From the NCBI GenBank assembly GCA_964458805.1, contig CAYWKH010000081.1, positions 1 through 9,068 of the forward strand: a stretch of DNA of 9,068 nt. Reading direction: 5' to 3'. The notes below the pieces were generated by a model. It had not been told where the DNA came from. It did not search any database and saw only the letters and a list, made by a program, of their open reading frames with translations. The translations under genes were made by a program, and so were the position numbers. Origin of the DNA: JAAYLU01 sp964458805. Lineage in GTDB: Bacteria > Synergistota > Synergistia > Synergistales > Aminobacteriaceae. Each line of letters begins with the position of its first letter. Within the stretch, counting starts at the first letter, position 1. Shown here in pieces: positions 1-6,787 of this stretch.

Positions 1-89
1 CGCAGGAACTCGTCCGCGCGGGCGGCCTCGGCGGTGCAGACGAGGATGACCGCTGCGATCAGCGCCGACAAAACTCCGATCTTCTTCAC
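1..89 (-). CDS. Start of an exported protein (3' end outside window)
   Basis: Only the first 29 codons are visible. GTG at 87-89 follows an ideal AAGGAGG site. The translation is a textbook signal peptide: MKK basic start, hydrophobic core IGVLSALIAAVILV, and an AEA or ARA cleavage site followed by DEFLR. The cysteine in LVCTA is not preceded by a lipobox (small residues are absent at -1), so this is a soluble exported protein rather than a lipoprotein. It starts 61 bases after the CHAT stop with no terminator in between, so it probably belongs to the same transcript. Function cannot be inferred from the visible part. Confidence 0.7.
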   Translation of the reverse strand, partial: MKKIGVLSALIAAVILVCTAEAARADEFL

Positions 90-98
90 TATATCACG

Positions 99-105
99 CC
101 TCCTT
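99..105 (-). promoter_or_regulatory. Ribosome binding site of the downstream partial gene
   Basis: A full AAGGAGG on the minus strand lies 9 bases before the GTG at 87-89. It is the main reason for calling a real gene start there. The 61-base gap after the CHAT stop shows no terminator or promoter. Confidence 0.75.
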
Positions 106-150
106 GCAGAGAATGGCCGCCGACGATGGGCAGCGGAGACAGTTCGGACT

Positions 151-3100
151 TCACCATGGAATACCTGCGTACTTGAAGACCGCCCAGTTGGACGCCTCCT
201 CGAACGTCCTTTTCAACTCCTTCTTCGCCGATGCGAGAGCGTCGGCGGGGGAGTCGCCCGCGGCAATCCGCGAGTAGGCCAATGCCATGAAATCGGGGGC
301 GCTGTCGTCCGGCACCCTCCACCTTGATATCAGCATCCCCTTGGCCCCTCCTGCGAGGAACACGGTGTTAAGGCCGACCATGCCGTCCCCGATGAAGAGG
401 TCCCCCAGCCCGGTGTCGCACGCCGAGAGCACCACCAGGTCGGAGCGCCAGCGAAGGGCCGACAGCTCGCCCATCTGTGCGAAGGAGTCGTTCTCCATGT
501 CCTCCACCGGCGACAGGGCCAGGCCCGGCTGAAGGTCGGGGATGGTGTTCCTGTCGTAGCCGTGGCAGACCACGTGCACGTTGCGAGCCTCCCAGGCCGC
601 GACCTTCGGGTCGTACAGCATCCTCTCGGAAGCGTCGGCGCCGGCGAGCAGCCTGGCCTCTCCGAAACCCTTCCATGCGCCTGCCACCATCTCCCCCTCC
701 CGCCGCGCGTTTCCGAGGGGCGAAATGTACTTGCAGAACGCGTCCCTGATCCTCCGAAGGTAGGGGTTGTCCACCCCCTCGAGCAGGAGCCTGCGGGCCT
801 CGTCCGCGCCGAGCTTCTTTTTGACGGCCGGGTAGTACTCGGGATCCGCGATCACGACCAGCCGCCGCCCTCCGGCTGCCGCCGCATCGCGTCGCGCGGT
901 CAGAAGGAACGCACTCGGGAGTTCGGCGAATGTCCACCCGTCGTCCAGCAGGAACTGGTACCTGCCGTCCCTCTCCACCGACATGGTCTCGTAGGGGAAT
1001 GTGTACAGCAGGTCGTGGGGGATGATCAACAATCTTTTTTTGCCCCCGGTCAGCTCCGCGACGGGGCTGAACAGCTGTTTCGCCAGGCGGGGAGAGGTCA
1101 TGCCCGCCACCATCACGGCCTCGTTGGCCCGCACCGCCTGGTACTCAAGGTCGGGCGCGGTGCGCATCCACAGGTTGTACGCGAAGAACCCGTCGTAGTC
1201 CAGCGGCAGCCTCGCGACCCTCGGCGCCGCCCCCTTCTCCAGCACGAACGCGAACGAAAGGGCGGGGGACAGGTAGTAGTCCGCAACCGCCCAGTCCGGG
1301 TGAATAGCCGAGGAAGCCTCGTCGAGGGTCGGAACGCCGTCCGCCGCGTCCACCGTGTGGTCGGCCGCGATCTTCGCCATTCCGCGCCGCACCTCCTGGA
1401 GCTCGGCCACCGCCTCGTCGGCCTCGCCAGCCAGCCCGCGGAAGCCAAGGAAGTTGATCCTCAGCAGCAGCTGCGCGGCCCTGATGCGCAGGGAGCTGTA
1501 GCCCTCGGCCTCCTTCCCGGGCAGCCTGTCGAGAAACGCCCCGCCCGTGGTGGCTAGCATCTCGCGCCACTGGCGGCTCTTCATGCCCTCCAGGTACCTC
1601 CAAAGCCTCTCGGCGTTCTCCTTGGACGGCGTTCCTTCGTACAGGCGGAACGCCGTCTCGACCCCGGCGCGGTAGAGCCCGAGCTTGTCGGCGGTCGCCT
1701 GCGATCCGGTGCCGTCAGACGGGGAGATCGACTCCATGACCTCGATCGCCTGGTCGATGAAGGGGAGAGCGCCCTCGTCGTCGCCGAGCGCCAGCGCGGC
1801 CCTGGCCGAGGTGGACAGCGTCCTCCACACGAGCTCCGGGTTCGGCATGCCCCCGGCGGTGCGCGCAGCGTAGGAGTAGCTCCCTCTCACGCTCTCGGCC
1901 GTCTCGCGCGCCTTCTCCGGCTCCCCTAGCGCGAGCAGGTACCTGGCCATCAGCTCCCTCATCGCCTGCCTGTCGTCGAATCCGATGGAGCCCTCTGGCG
2001 TCTCCGCCATCTCCCGGCAGGCCTCGTAGTGCTCCAGGAGCTCCGTCCGGACGAGTCCCTCCGCGATCGACAGCATCCCCTCGATCTTCCTCTCCAGCTC
2101 GGCGGGGGACTCGTCGCCCGAGAGGGAGAAGCGCTTGTCGAAGGCCTCCGCTCCCCTGGCGAGCGACTTGCTCAGCAGGTCGATCCCCTGGCGGAGGTTC
2201 ATCCCCTTCTGCTCCCCGAGGACTCCGAGCTCCCTCAGCAGCGCAGTCCTTAGGGACAGGCCGCTCCAGGCGCCCACGACCTCCGACAGGGCAAGGGCCC
2301 CGTCCAGGGCGTAGACGGTGTATGGCGGCGTCGACAGGGCCAGGCCGGCCGCGCGCCCCTCCCTCTCATGCCGCGACTCGCTCTCTATCCCCTTCACATA
2401 CCGGGCGAGCTTGTCCTGGCCGCGTATCTCGTCCAGGGGCGATCCTCCCAGGGACTCGAGCAGGGAGAATATGTCGGCAGCGTACTCCTTCAAAGCCGCC
2501 TCTCTCTTCTCCCCCCCTGCCAGGAGAAGTCCCTCCATCCTGCGCGCGCGCTCCGCCGCCCTGGCCTCCGCCGCGCGCGTCAGCCCGGAGGCCGCGAGGG
2601 CCGGCATCCGCTCCCCCCTCAGCAGCGCCCCTGTCACCTCGCGCTGCTCCTTGTCCTTGAGCGACAGGGAGTTCAGCCCCTCCGCGAGGAGGGTCAACAT
2701 TCGCTGCGTCTCCGCGGGGACGGCGGCGCCTCCCGCCCTCTTCTCGACGGGGCCTTCGGGGACCAGCCTGAACCCGTCCACCTGGATCTCGACCGGGGCG
2801 CCCGCATCCCCCAGCAGGCCGCGGCCGGCCGCAAGCCTGAGGGCGCTCCAGCAGGCCTCGCAGGCCGCGCGGAAGACGCTCTCGTCGGCCGCCCTTCCCC
2901 GCTCCGATCCCAGGGACCTCAGAGCCTCCGCGACCTTCAGGAAGGTCTCCCGCCTCCCGGTCGCAAGCCTGAGCACCCCCTCGGCCGAGAGGTGGCGCGC
3001 CATCCCCTCGATGCGTCGCCACGAGAGCATCCCGGCGGCCGACTCGGCGGCGGCCGTTCCCCTTAGGCCGGGCACGTTCGCTGAAAACCACTCTCGCGAC

Positions 3101-4482
3101 AGCTCTCCGAGGCGCCTCCAGGCCATGGCGAGCGCCTCGCCCCCCCGGGACGGGGGCAGGCCCGCGGGCTGGAGGAGAGCCCCTCTCCAGGGCATTCCCT
3201 GCATCCTGCGGTAGTCCACCTTCCCGGACAGGCCGAGGTGGTTGGCGCTGGCTATCCGCTCCACCCCCATAAGGGAGACCAGAGCGGACTCCATGTCGCC
3301 CTGCTCGACCGCGCCGTTGAAGGCCAGTCGGTAGGAGCTCTCGGACGCCTTCCAGGAGCCCTGGAAGTGGAGCAGGTTGGCCCGCGCCAGCACGGCCTGC
3401 ACCCGCCTTCCCTCGAGTCCGGCCTCCTGGGCCAGCCCGACCGCCTCCTCGAAGCAGGCCATCGCCTCCGAGTACTTCCCGTCGACGCGGAGCAGCCTCC
3501 CCCTGGTCACGAGGGCGGCGCACACCTCGTCGCGAAGCCCCCTGCCTTCCAACAGCCGGCGCAGGGCCTCGACCTCCTCGGCCGCGTACGCCGGGTTCCC
3601 CTGCTCCCCCTCCGCGACCAGGCCGTTCATCTGCACCAACAGGCGGTTCCCCTCGGTTATCAGCGGGTTGTCCGGTTGGAAGTCGAGAGCCGCCTTAAGC
3701 TGCTCCTCTGCCCTGTCGAAGAAGCCGAGCTGCAGGAGTGCGTTCCCCCTCTCGGCCATGACCAGGAAGCGCAGCAGCCCGGCGAGGTTCCTCGTCTTCT
3801 CGTCCTCCTCCAGCGGGGCGAGCTCCGCCTCGACCCTGTCCAGCTGGTCCAGCGCGCCAGGCATATCCCCGTACTTCCTGAGGGTCGCGACCAGCTGCAA
3901 CGCCACCCTCGCCCTGGCATAGGGGGCGGCGCGCAGGGCGTCCAGCGAGTCCAGGTAGAACCTCCTGCTGTCGGAGACGCGTCCCCTGCGGAAGGCGACC
4001 TTGCCAAGCCCCTCGAACGACAGCCCCTGCAGGAGGTCGGACTTCAGCTTGGCAGCCTTCCCCCGCGCCTCGTCGTAACGCTTCTCCGAGTCGGACAGGC
4101 GGGACAGGGCGAATGCCGCCTGCGCCCCCTGCAGCAGCGCGTTGGCGGCCTTGGTGTCGTCCTTGCCCCTGGCGTACAGGGCAGCGGACCGGTCGAACGC
4201 GCTCATCGCCACGGAGTCCCTGCCGTCCGCCGCGCCCCTCAGGCACAGCCCCTGGTTGTAGGCCGCGTCGGCCGCCGGCAGGATTTTTTTCTCCTTCTCG
4301 AGCATGGCCGATGCCTTGGAGAAGTGTTCGGCCGCTGCCGCGTACTCCTTCCCGGCGTAGAGTTTCAGCCCTTTTTGCATCTCCTCCTCTCCCTTGGTGG
4401 CGGCTTCCGCCGCCCAGGGGAGGAGGAGGAGAAGCACGATCAACAGGAGAACCGCCGCCGAAGCGGCCCTCGCTCTGCTCAT
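151..4482 (-). CDS. Secreted TPR-CHAT domain protein (predicted cysteine protease)
   Basis: This 1443-residue protein has an N-terminal Sec signal (Arg-rich start, hydrophobic core at about residues 9-21, cleavage near AEA-AT, residues 27-28). Helical tetratricopeptide-like repeats follow at about 33-66, 140-190, 245-285, 320-400 and again at 840-920; the region at about 430-800 is helical and alanine-rich without a family I can name. The C-terminal CHAT domain spans roughly 1064-1443, with LLIIPHDLLYTFPYE, LPSAFLL, VIADPEYY, the catalytic His1307 in VHVVCHG, the catalytic Cys1355 in VVLSACDTGLGD, LAGGAKGMLISRWRVPDDSA and the terminal NWAVFKYAG. The dyad is intact, so protease activity in the caspase/separase clan is predicted. 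ATG 4480-4482 has AGGAGG 8 bases upstream. Export is unusual, since most studied TPR-CHAT proteins are cytoplasmic. The substrate is unknown; neighbours in the same transcript are candidates. Seven-A runs occur at codons 65-67 and 1148-1150. Confidence 0.9.
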   Translation of the reverse strand: MSRARAASAAVLLLIVLLLLLPWAAEAATKGEEEMQKGLKLYAGKEYAAAAEHFSKASAMLEKEKKILPAADAAYNQGLCLRGAADGRDSVAMSAFDRSAALYARGKDDTKAANALLQGAQAAFALSRLSDSEKRYDEARGKAAKLKSDLLQGLSFEGLGKVAFRRGRVSDSRRFYLDSLDALRAAPYARARVALQLVATLRKYGDMPGALDQLDRVEAELAPLEEDEKTRNLAGLLRFLVMAERGNALLQLGFFDRAEEQLKAALDFQPDNPLITEGNRLLVQMNGLVAEGEQGNPAYAAEEVEALRRLLEGRGLRDEVCAALVTRGRLLRVDGKYSEAMACFEEAVGLAQEAGLEGRRVQAVLARANLLHFQGSWKASESSYRLAFNGAVEQGDMESALVSLMGVERIASANHLGLSGKVDYRRMQGMPWRGALLQPAGLPPSRGGEALAMAWRRLGELSREWFSANVPGLRGTAAAESAAGMLSWRRIEGMARHLSAEGVLRLATGRRETFLKVAEALRSLGSERGRAADESVFRAACEACWSALRLAAGRGLLGDAGAPVEIQVDGFRLVPEGPVEKRAGGAAVPAETQRMLTLLAEGLNSLSLKDKEQREVTGALLRGERMPALAASGLTRAAEARAAERARRMEGLLLAGGEKREAALKEYAADIFSLLESLGGSPLDEIRGQDKLARYVKGIESESRHEREGRAAGLALSTPPYTVYALDGALALSEVVGAWSGLSLRTALLRELGVLGEQKGMNLRQGIDLLSKSLARGAEAFDKRFSLSGDESPAELERKIEGMLSIAEGLVRTELLEHYEACREMAETPEGSIGFDDRQAMRELMARYLLALGEPEKARETAESVRGSYSYAARTAGGMPNPELVWRTLSTSARAALALGDDEGALPFIDQAIEVMESISPSDGTGSQATADKLGLYRAGVETAFRLYEGTPSKENAERLWRYLEGMKSRQWREMLATTGGAFLDRLPGKEAEGYSSLRIRAAQLLLRINFLGFRGLAGEADEAVAELQEVRRGMAKIAADHTVDAADGVPTLDEASSAIHPDWAVADYYLSPALSFAFVLEKGAAPRVARLPLDYDGFFAYNLWMRTAPDLEYQAVRANEAVMVAGMTSPRLAKQLFSPVAELTGGKKRLLIIPHDLLYTFPYETMSVERDGRYQFLLDDGWTFAELPSAFLLTARRDAAAAGGRRLVVIADPEYYPAVKKKLGADEARRLLLEGVDNPYLRRIRDAFCKYISPLGNARREGEMVAGAWKGFGEARLLAGADASERMLYDPKVAAWEARNVHVVCHGYDRNTIPDLQPGLALSPVEDMENDSFAQMGELSALRWRSDLVVLSACDTGLGDLFIGDGMVGLNTVFLAGGAKGMLISRWRVPDDSAPDFMALAYSRIAAGDSPADALASAKKELKRTFEEASNWAVFKYAGIPW

Positions 4483-4512
4483 CCCGCCCTCCTCCTTTCT
4501 CGGTGGCAGGTT

Positions 4513-5514
4513 TTAAAACGGAGGCTTGAACTTGATCCCGGGCAGCACCTCGATCATGCCGGGCACCGGCGCGCCGAAGGACTTCAGCAGGCTGGTGAAG
4601 TCCGGAACCGAGAGCGACGGGACCGACACCTTCTCTCCGACGAGGCCTCCCACAGTCTGCGCGAACGGGCCGTACACGCCGAGGAATCCCTGCATGTTCC
4701 TCGCCACACCCTGCATCGCCCCGCTCAGCCCCTGGAGCGCGTTGATGTCGATGCCTCCGCCCTTCACGCCCCCCAGGGCGTTCATGATCGTCTGCATGTC
4801 GCCGATAATATGCTGAAGGTTCGAGAAGATATCGGCCGCGCCGGCCACCACGTTGGTCTTGAGCACGCCCTTGTCCTCGGGAGCCAGTTCGTCCGGCTTG
4901 ACCTCCCGGGCCTGGTCGTGCGCATTCGAGACCGCCGCCTCGGAGTTGGCCCGAATTCCGCTGTTGCGGGCCTTGAGCTCCCTGTCCGTCAGCGGCGCCT
5001 CCTTCAGGTGGTCCACCGCGCTCTTCCACGAAGCGTAGGACGACTCGGCGACCTTTATCGCCTTCGCGTCCCTGGTCGTGGAGTTGATCAGCGCGACCTC
5101 CTGGTCGGTGAGGGAGCGGAGAGTCTTAAGCGCCTCCCTGGCCTTCGGTATCTCCTGCTTCAGCGACGCTGCGAGGCTTTTGGCTTGCGGGCTGTTCTCC
5201 CTCTGGGCGCTGTACAGCCTCTTCTGGGTCTCCAGGGCCCCGTTGATCGTCCGGTACTGCGGCAGCTTCTTCTTGTGGATCTCGTCCATCGTCGCGGACG
5301 CCTTCTTCCCCTCGGCGCCGCTCTTGCGCATCTTCGTCTTCTGCACCACCATGGTGGTCTCGTCGGCGCCCTGCACGCCCTGAAGCTCCTGGCTCTCGGC
5401 TGCGACGGACGTCTCGTTCAGCGCGAGCGCGTCCAGCGCCATCTGGGCCGCCACCACCGCGGCACCGAGCAGCAGAAGCGCCGCCAACCCCCTTATGAAT
5501 GTCCTTCGCGACAC
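4513..5514 (-). CDS. Exported helical protein of unknown function with Tat-like signal
   Basis: I do not recognise this 333-residue protein. With the GTG start chosen from the ribosome binding site, it opens with SRRTFIRG followed by a hydrophobic stretch (about residues 10-23). This matches the twin-arginine pattern S-R-R-x-F-(L/I)-K closely. The segment could instead be a Sec signal or an uncleaved anchor. Residues about 35-200 are charged and predicted largely helical, rich in Lys, Glu, Ala and Gln (for example QTQ/ALETQKRLYSAQRE and LKQEIPKAREALKTLRSL), which suggests a coiled-coil or rod. Residues about 210-290 change to amphipathic helices with many Gly, Met and Gln (IIGDMQTIMNALGG, GLSGAMQGVARNMQGFLG). 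The C-terminus has repeated VP/PG turns and ends in KFKPPF. There are no cysteines, so no disulfides. It lies 30 bases upstream of the CHAT gene with no terminator between, so the two are probably co-transcribed. It could be a partner or substrate of the CHAT protein; that is inference. Confidence 0.75.
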   Translation of the reverse strand: MSRRTFIRGLAALLLLGAAVVAAQMALDALALNETSVAAESQELQGVQGADETTMVVQKTKMRKSGAEGKKASATMDEIHKKKLPQYRTINGALETQKRLYSAQRENSPQAKSLAASLKQEIPKAREALKTLRSLTDQEVALINSTTRDAKAIKVAESSYASWKSAVDHLKEAPLTDRELKARNSGIRANSEAAVSNAHDQAREVKPDELAPEDKGVLKTNVVAGAADIFSNLQHIIGDMQTIMNALGGVKGGGIDINALQGLSGAMQGVARNMQGFLGVYGPFAQTVGGLVGEKVSVPSLSVPDFTSLLKSFGAPVPGMIEVLPGIKFKPPF

Positions 5515-5523
5515 GTACACCGG

Positions 5524-5530
5524 CCTCCTC
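5524..5530 (-). promoter_or_regulatory. Ribosome binding site that sets the start of the helical-protein gene
   Basis: GAGGAGG on the minus strand lies 3 bases before one GTG (5518-5520) and 9 bases before a second in-frame GTG (5512-5514). The spacing favours the second GTG, so that the protein begins MSRRTFIRG. Confidence 0.65.
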
Positions 5531-5540
5531 TCTTACGACG

Positions 5541-5571
5541 AAAAAAAAGAAGCGGGAACGGATCCCGCTTC
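5541..5571 (-). terminator. Intrinsic terminator between the DUF4384 gene and the next gene
   Basis: GAAGCGGGA at 5549-5557 pairs perfectly with TCCCGCTTC at 5563-5571 over 9 base pairs, with a 5-base loop. On the minus strand it is followed by a run of eight T (complement of 5541-5548). It lies 18 bases after the DUF4384-gene stop and only about 10 bases before the ribosome binding site of the next gene. There is no room for a promoter between it and that gene, so it probably works as a partial terminator within the cluster. Confidence 0.9.
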
Positions 5572-5589
5572 CAAACGCTGCAAGCCTGC

Positions 5590-6636
5590 CTACTCCTCGA
5601 CTGTGAGAGTGAAGGAGACGGTCATCTCCCCGCCGGACTCGTCCCTCAGGGTCGCGACGACCTGGTCGGTCCCCGGCTCCGTGGCCGCGACGAGCTTCCA
5701 CTTGTCCTGCCTGCCAGGGAGGATGGTGATCCCGCCGGGCTCGACGCTCTTCTCCACTCCCTCCGGGAGCAGCCCGTTCTCCCTGCCGCTGGCGCCCCTG
5801 TTGACGAGCGACACCAGGGTCGCCGGGCGGTTGCTCTGAAGCTTCACGAATATGGACTCGCCCGTGAGGAACTCGTCGCGGTCGGCCCAGGCCTTGACTA
5901 CCCAGCCGTCCTCGACGGCGACTCCGAACCCGCCTTTGTCCGGGGTATCACCCCTCGTGAACACCGCGAGCGACGCGGCCGCCCACTCGAGCGGCGCCTC
6001 CTGCGCCTCCTCGGAGGCGGCCGGCTCCTCCTCCATAAGGATTATGTCCCTGGTGGCGACCTTCGGGTCCTCGAGCACGGTGAACGGGCCGAAAAGCTTC
6101 TCGTTGTCCGGGTCCACGATCTTGGTGGGCACGTTGGTGGCAATGGCCTTGACTATGTCGGTGCCCGCCGGGCCTCCGAGCTTCATGGAGAACTTCTGCC
6201 CCTGGGCCGGGACGAACACCGTATCGTCCGCCTTCACGAAGTTGTCCTCCACCCACTTGTTCGGGAAGAGCACGTAGATGCGCCCCGAGGGCGTGAAGTT
6301 CAACAGAGTCAGGAAGCAGTCCCTGTCGGACGTGAACGCGAACTCGATCTTGTCCCCTATGTTGTAGACATCCCCCTCGGCGGTCTTCGAGGTCTCGAGC
6401 GCGAGCGCGAAGTCGGACCTGTGCATCTCCTCCACCGCCAGCCGCGAGGCCTTCTCCTCACCGCCCATGACAGCCTTGTCGGACTGCTGCTCCTGTTCCT
6501 CCTCCTCGTCCTCCTCCACCAGCACTATGTCCCTGGTGGCGCTGGTTGTACGCGGCAGGACGTCCGCGAAAGCCTGGGCGCCGACGCAGAACATAGCAAA
6601 CAGAACGACCAATACCAGCCAACCCGTCCTCCTCAT
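5590..6636 (-). CDS. Secreted protein with tandem DUF4384-like domains
   Basis: This is a predicted exported protein of 348 residues. A Sec-type signal peptide is clear: basic start MRRTGW, hydrophobic core (residues 6-19) and an AQA or AFA cleavage site near residues 22-24; the cysteine at 17 does not sit in a lipobox. Residues 89-168 read as a DUF4384 domain, a beta-rich domain often found beside or fused to caspase-like and other signalling proteins: Y-IGD-I-F-F-S, LTLLNFTPSGRIYVLFPN, a FVPAQGQKFSMKL strand, then GTDIVKAIAT. Residues 256-332 repeat the pattern in divergent form (TGESIFVKLQSN, ASGR, LLPEGVE, ILPGRQDKWKL, PGTDQVVAT). Each copy is preceded by ATRDI(V/I)L(V/M)EE, at about residues 33 and 194, followed by an acidic Glu-rich linker. 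It is the first gene after the promoter and is followed by a terminator. The role is unknown; a binding or sensing partner for the CHAT protein is inferred from context only. Confidence 0.8.
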   Translation of the reverse strand: MRRTGWLVLVVLFAMFCVGAQAFADVLPRTTSATRDIVLVEEDEEEEQEQQSDKAVMGGEEKASRLAVEEMHRSDFALALETSKTAEGDVYNIGDKIEFAFTSDRDCFLTLLNFTPSGRIYVLFPNKWVEDNFVKADDTVFVPAQGQKFSMKLGGPAGTDIVKAIATNVPTKIVDPDNEKLFGPFTVLEDPKVATRDIILMEEEPAASEEAQEAPLEWAAASLAVFTRGDTPDKGGFGVAVEDGWVVKAWADRDEFLTGESIFVKLQSNRPATLVSLVNRGASGRENGLLPEGVEKSVEPGGITILPGRQDKWKLVAATEPGTDQVVATLRDESGGEMTVSFTLTVEE

Positions 6637-6646
6637 TCGACACACA

Positions 6647-6652
6647 CCTCCT
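6647..6652 (-). promoter_or_regulatory. Ribosome binding site that sets the DUF4384-gene start
   Basis: AGGAGG on the minus strand lies 10 bases before ATG 6634-6636 but only 1 base before the in-frame GTG at 6643-6645. This favours the ATG as the true start and removes three residues from the longest reading. Confidence 0.75.
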
Positions 6653-6708
6653 GTGGGATACGCAACCTGAAATCATATATACATACTGAAGATACTTTTC
6701 TGTGCAGA

Positions 6709-6737
6709 ATCATACCACGAATATGCGCATGCGTCAC
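6709..6737 (-). promoter_or_regulatory. Probable sigma70-type promoter for the DUF4384/CHAT cluster
   Basis: On the minus strand, GTGACG (complement of 6732-6737; 4 of 6 matches to TTGACA) is followed by 17 bases and then TATGAT (complement of 6709-6714; 5 of 6 matches to TATAAT). Transcription would start near 6702, leaving a leader of about 65 bases before the ATG at 6636. It begins only 4 bases after the rpsI terminator, in the most AT-rich stretch of the window. The 17-base spacer contains the palindrome ATGCGCAT (6723-6730), a possible regulator site. A second TATGAT (complement of 6672-6677) has no matching -35. Confidence 0.55.
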
Positions 6738-6741
6738 TGAT

Positions 6742-6773
6742 AAAAAAAGGAGCGGGACTGGCCCGCTCCTTTT
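6742..6773 (-). terminator. Intrinsic terminator of the rplM-rpsI operon
   Basis: AAAAGGAGCGGG at 6745-6756 pairs perfectly with CCCGCTCCTTTT at 6762-6773 over 12 base pairs, with a 5-base loop. On the minus strand the GC-rich stem is followed by a run of seven T (complement of 6742-6748), partly shared with the stem. It lies 15 bases after the rpsI stop. The plus-strand side has only four T, so action on that strand would be weak. Confidence 0.93.
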
Positions 6774-6787
6774 GTACCGAAAAAACC

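Noticed and set aside
1..89. Lipoprotein signal in the partial gene at the window edge
   Set aside because: The cysteine is preceded by Leu-Val rather than a small residue, so the lipobox pattern is not met.
90..150. Terminator between the CHAT gene and the downstream partial gene
   Set aside because: Only 4-base-pair complementarities and no T run on the minus strand.
2318..3214. Long plus-strand frames inside the CHAT gene
   Set aside because: Low-complexity Arg/Ser/Pro/Ala translations opposite a well-supported gene with recognisable domains; no ribosome binding site or family features seen.
151..6636. A classical anti-phage TPR-CHAT defence system
   Set aside because: No CRISPR repeats, nuclease, gasdermin-like protein or phage-sensing partner is visible, and the CHAT protein carries an export signal; a defence role is not supported here.
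6672..6677. Second TATGAT -10 candidate upstream of the DUF4384 gene
   Set aside because: No acceptable -35 hexamer lies 16-18 bases upstream; the first candidate has a better pair.
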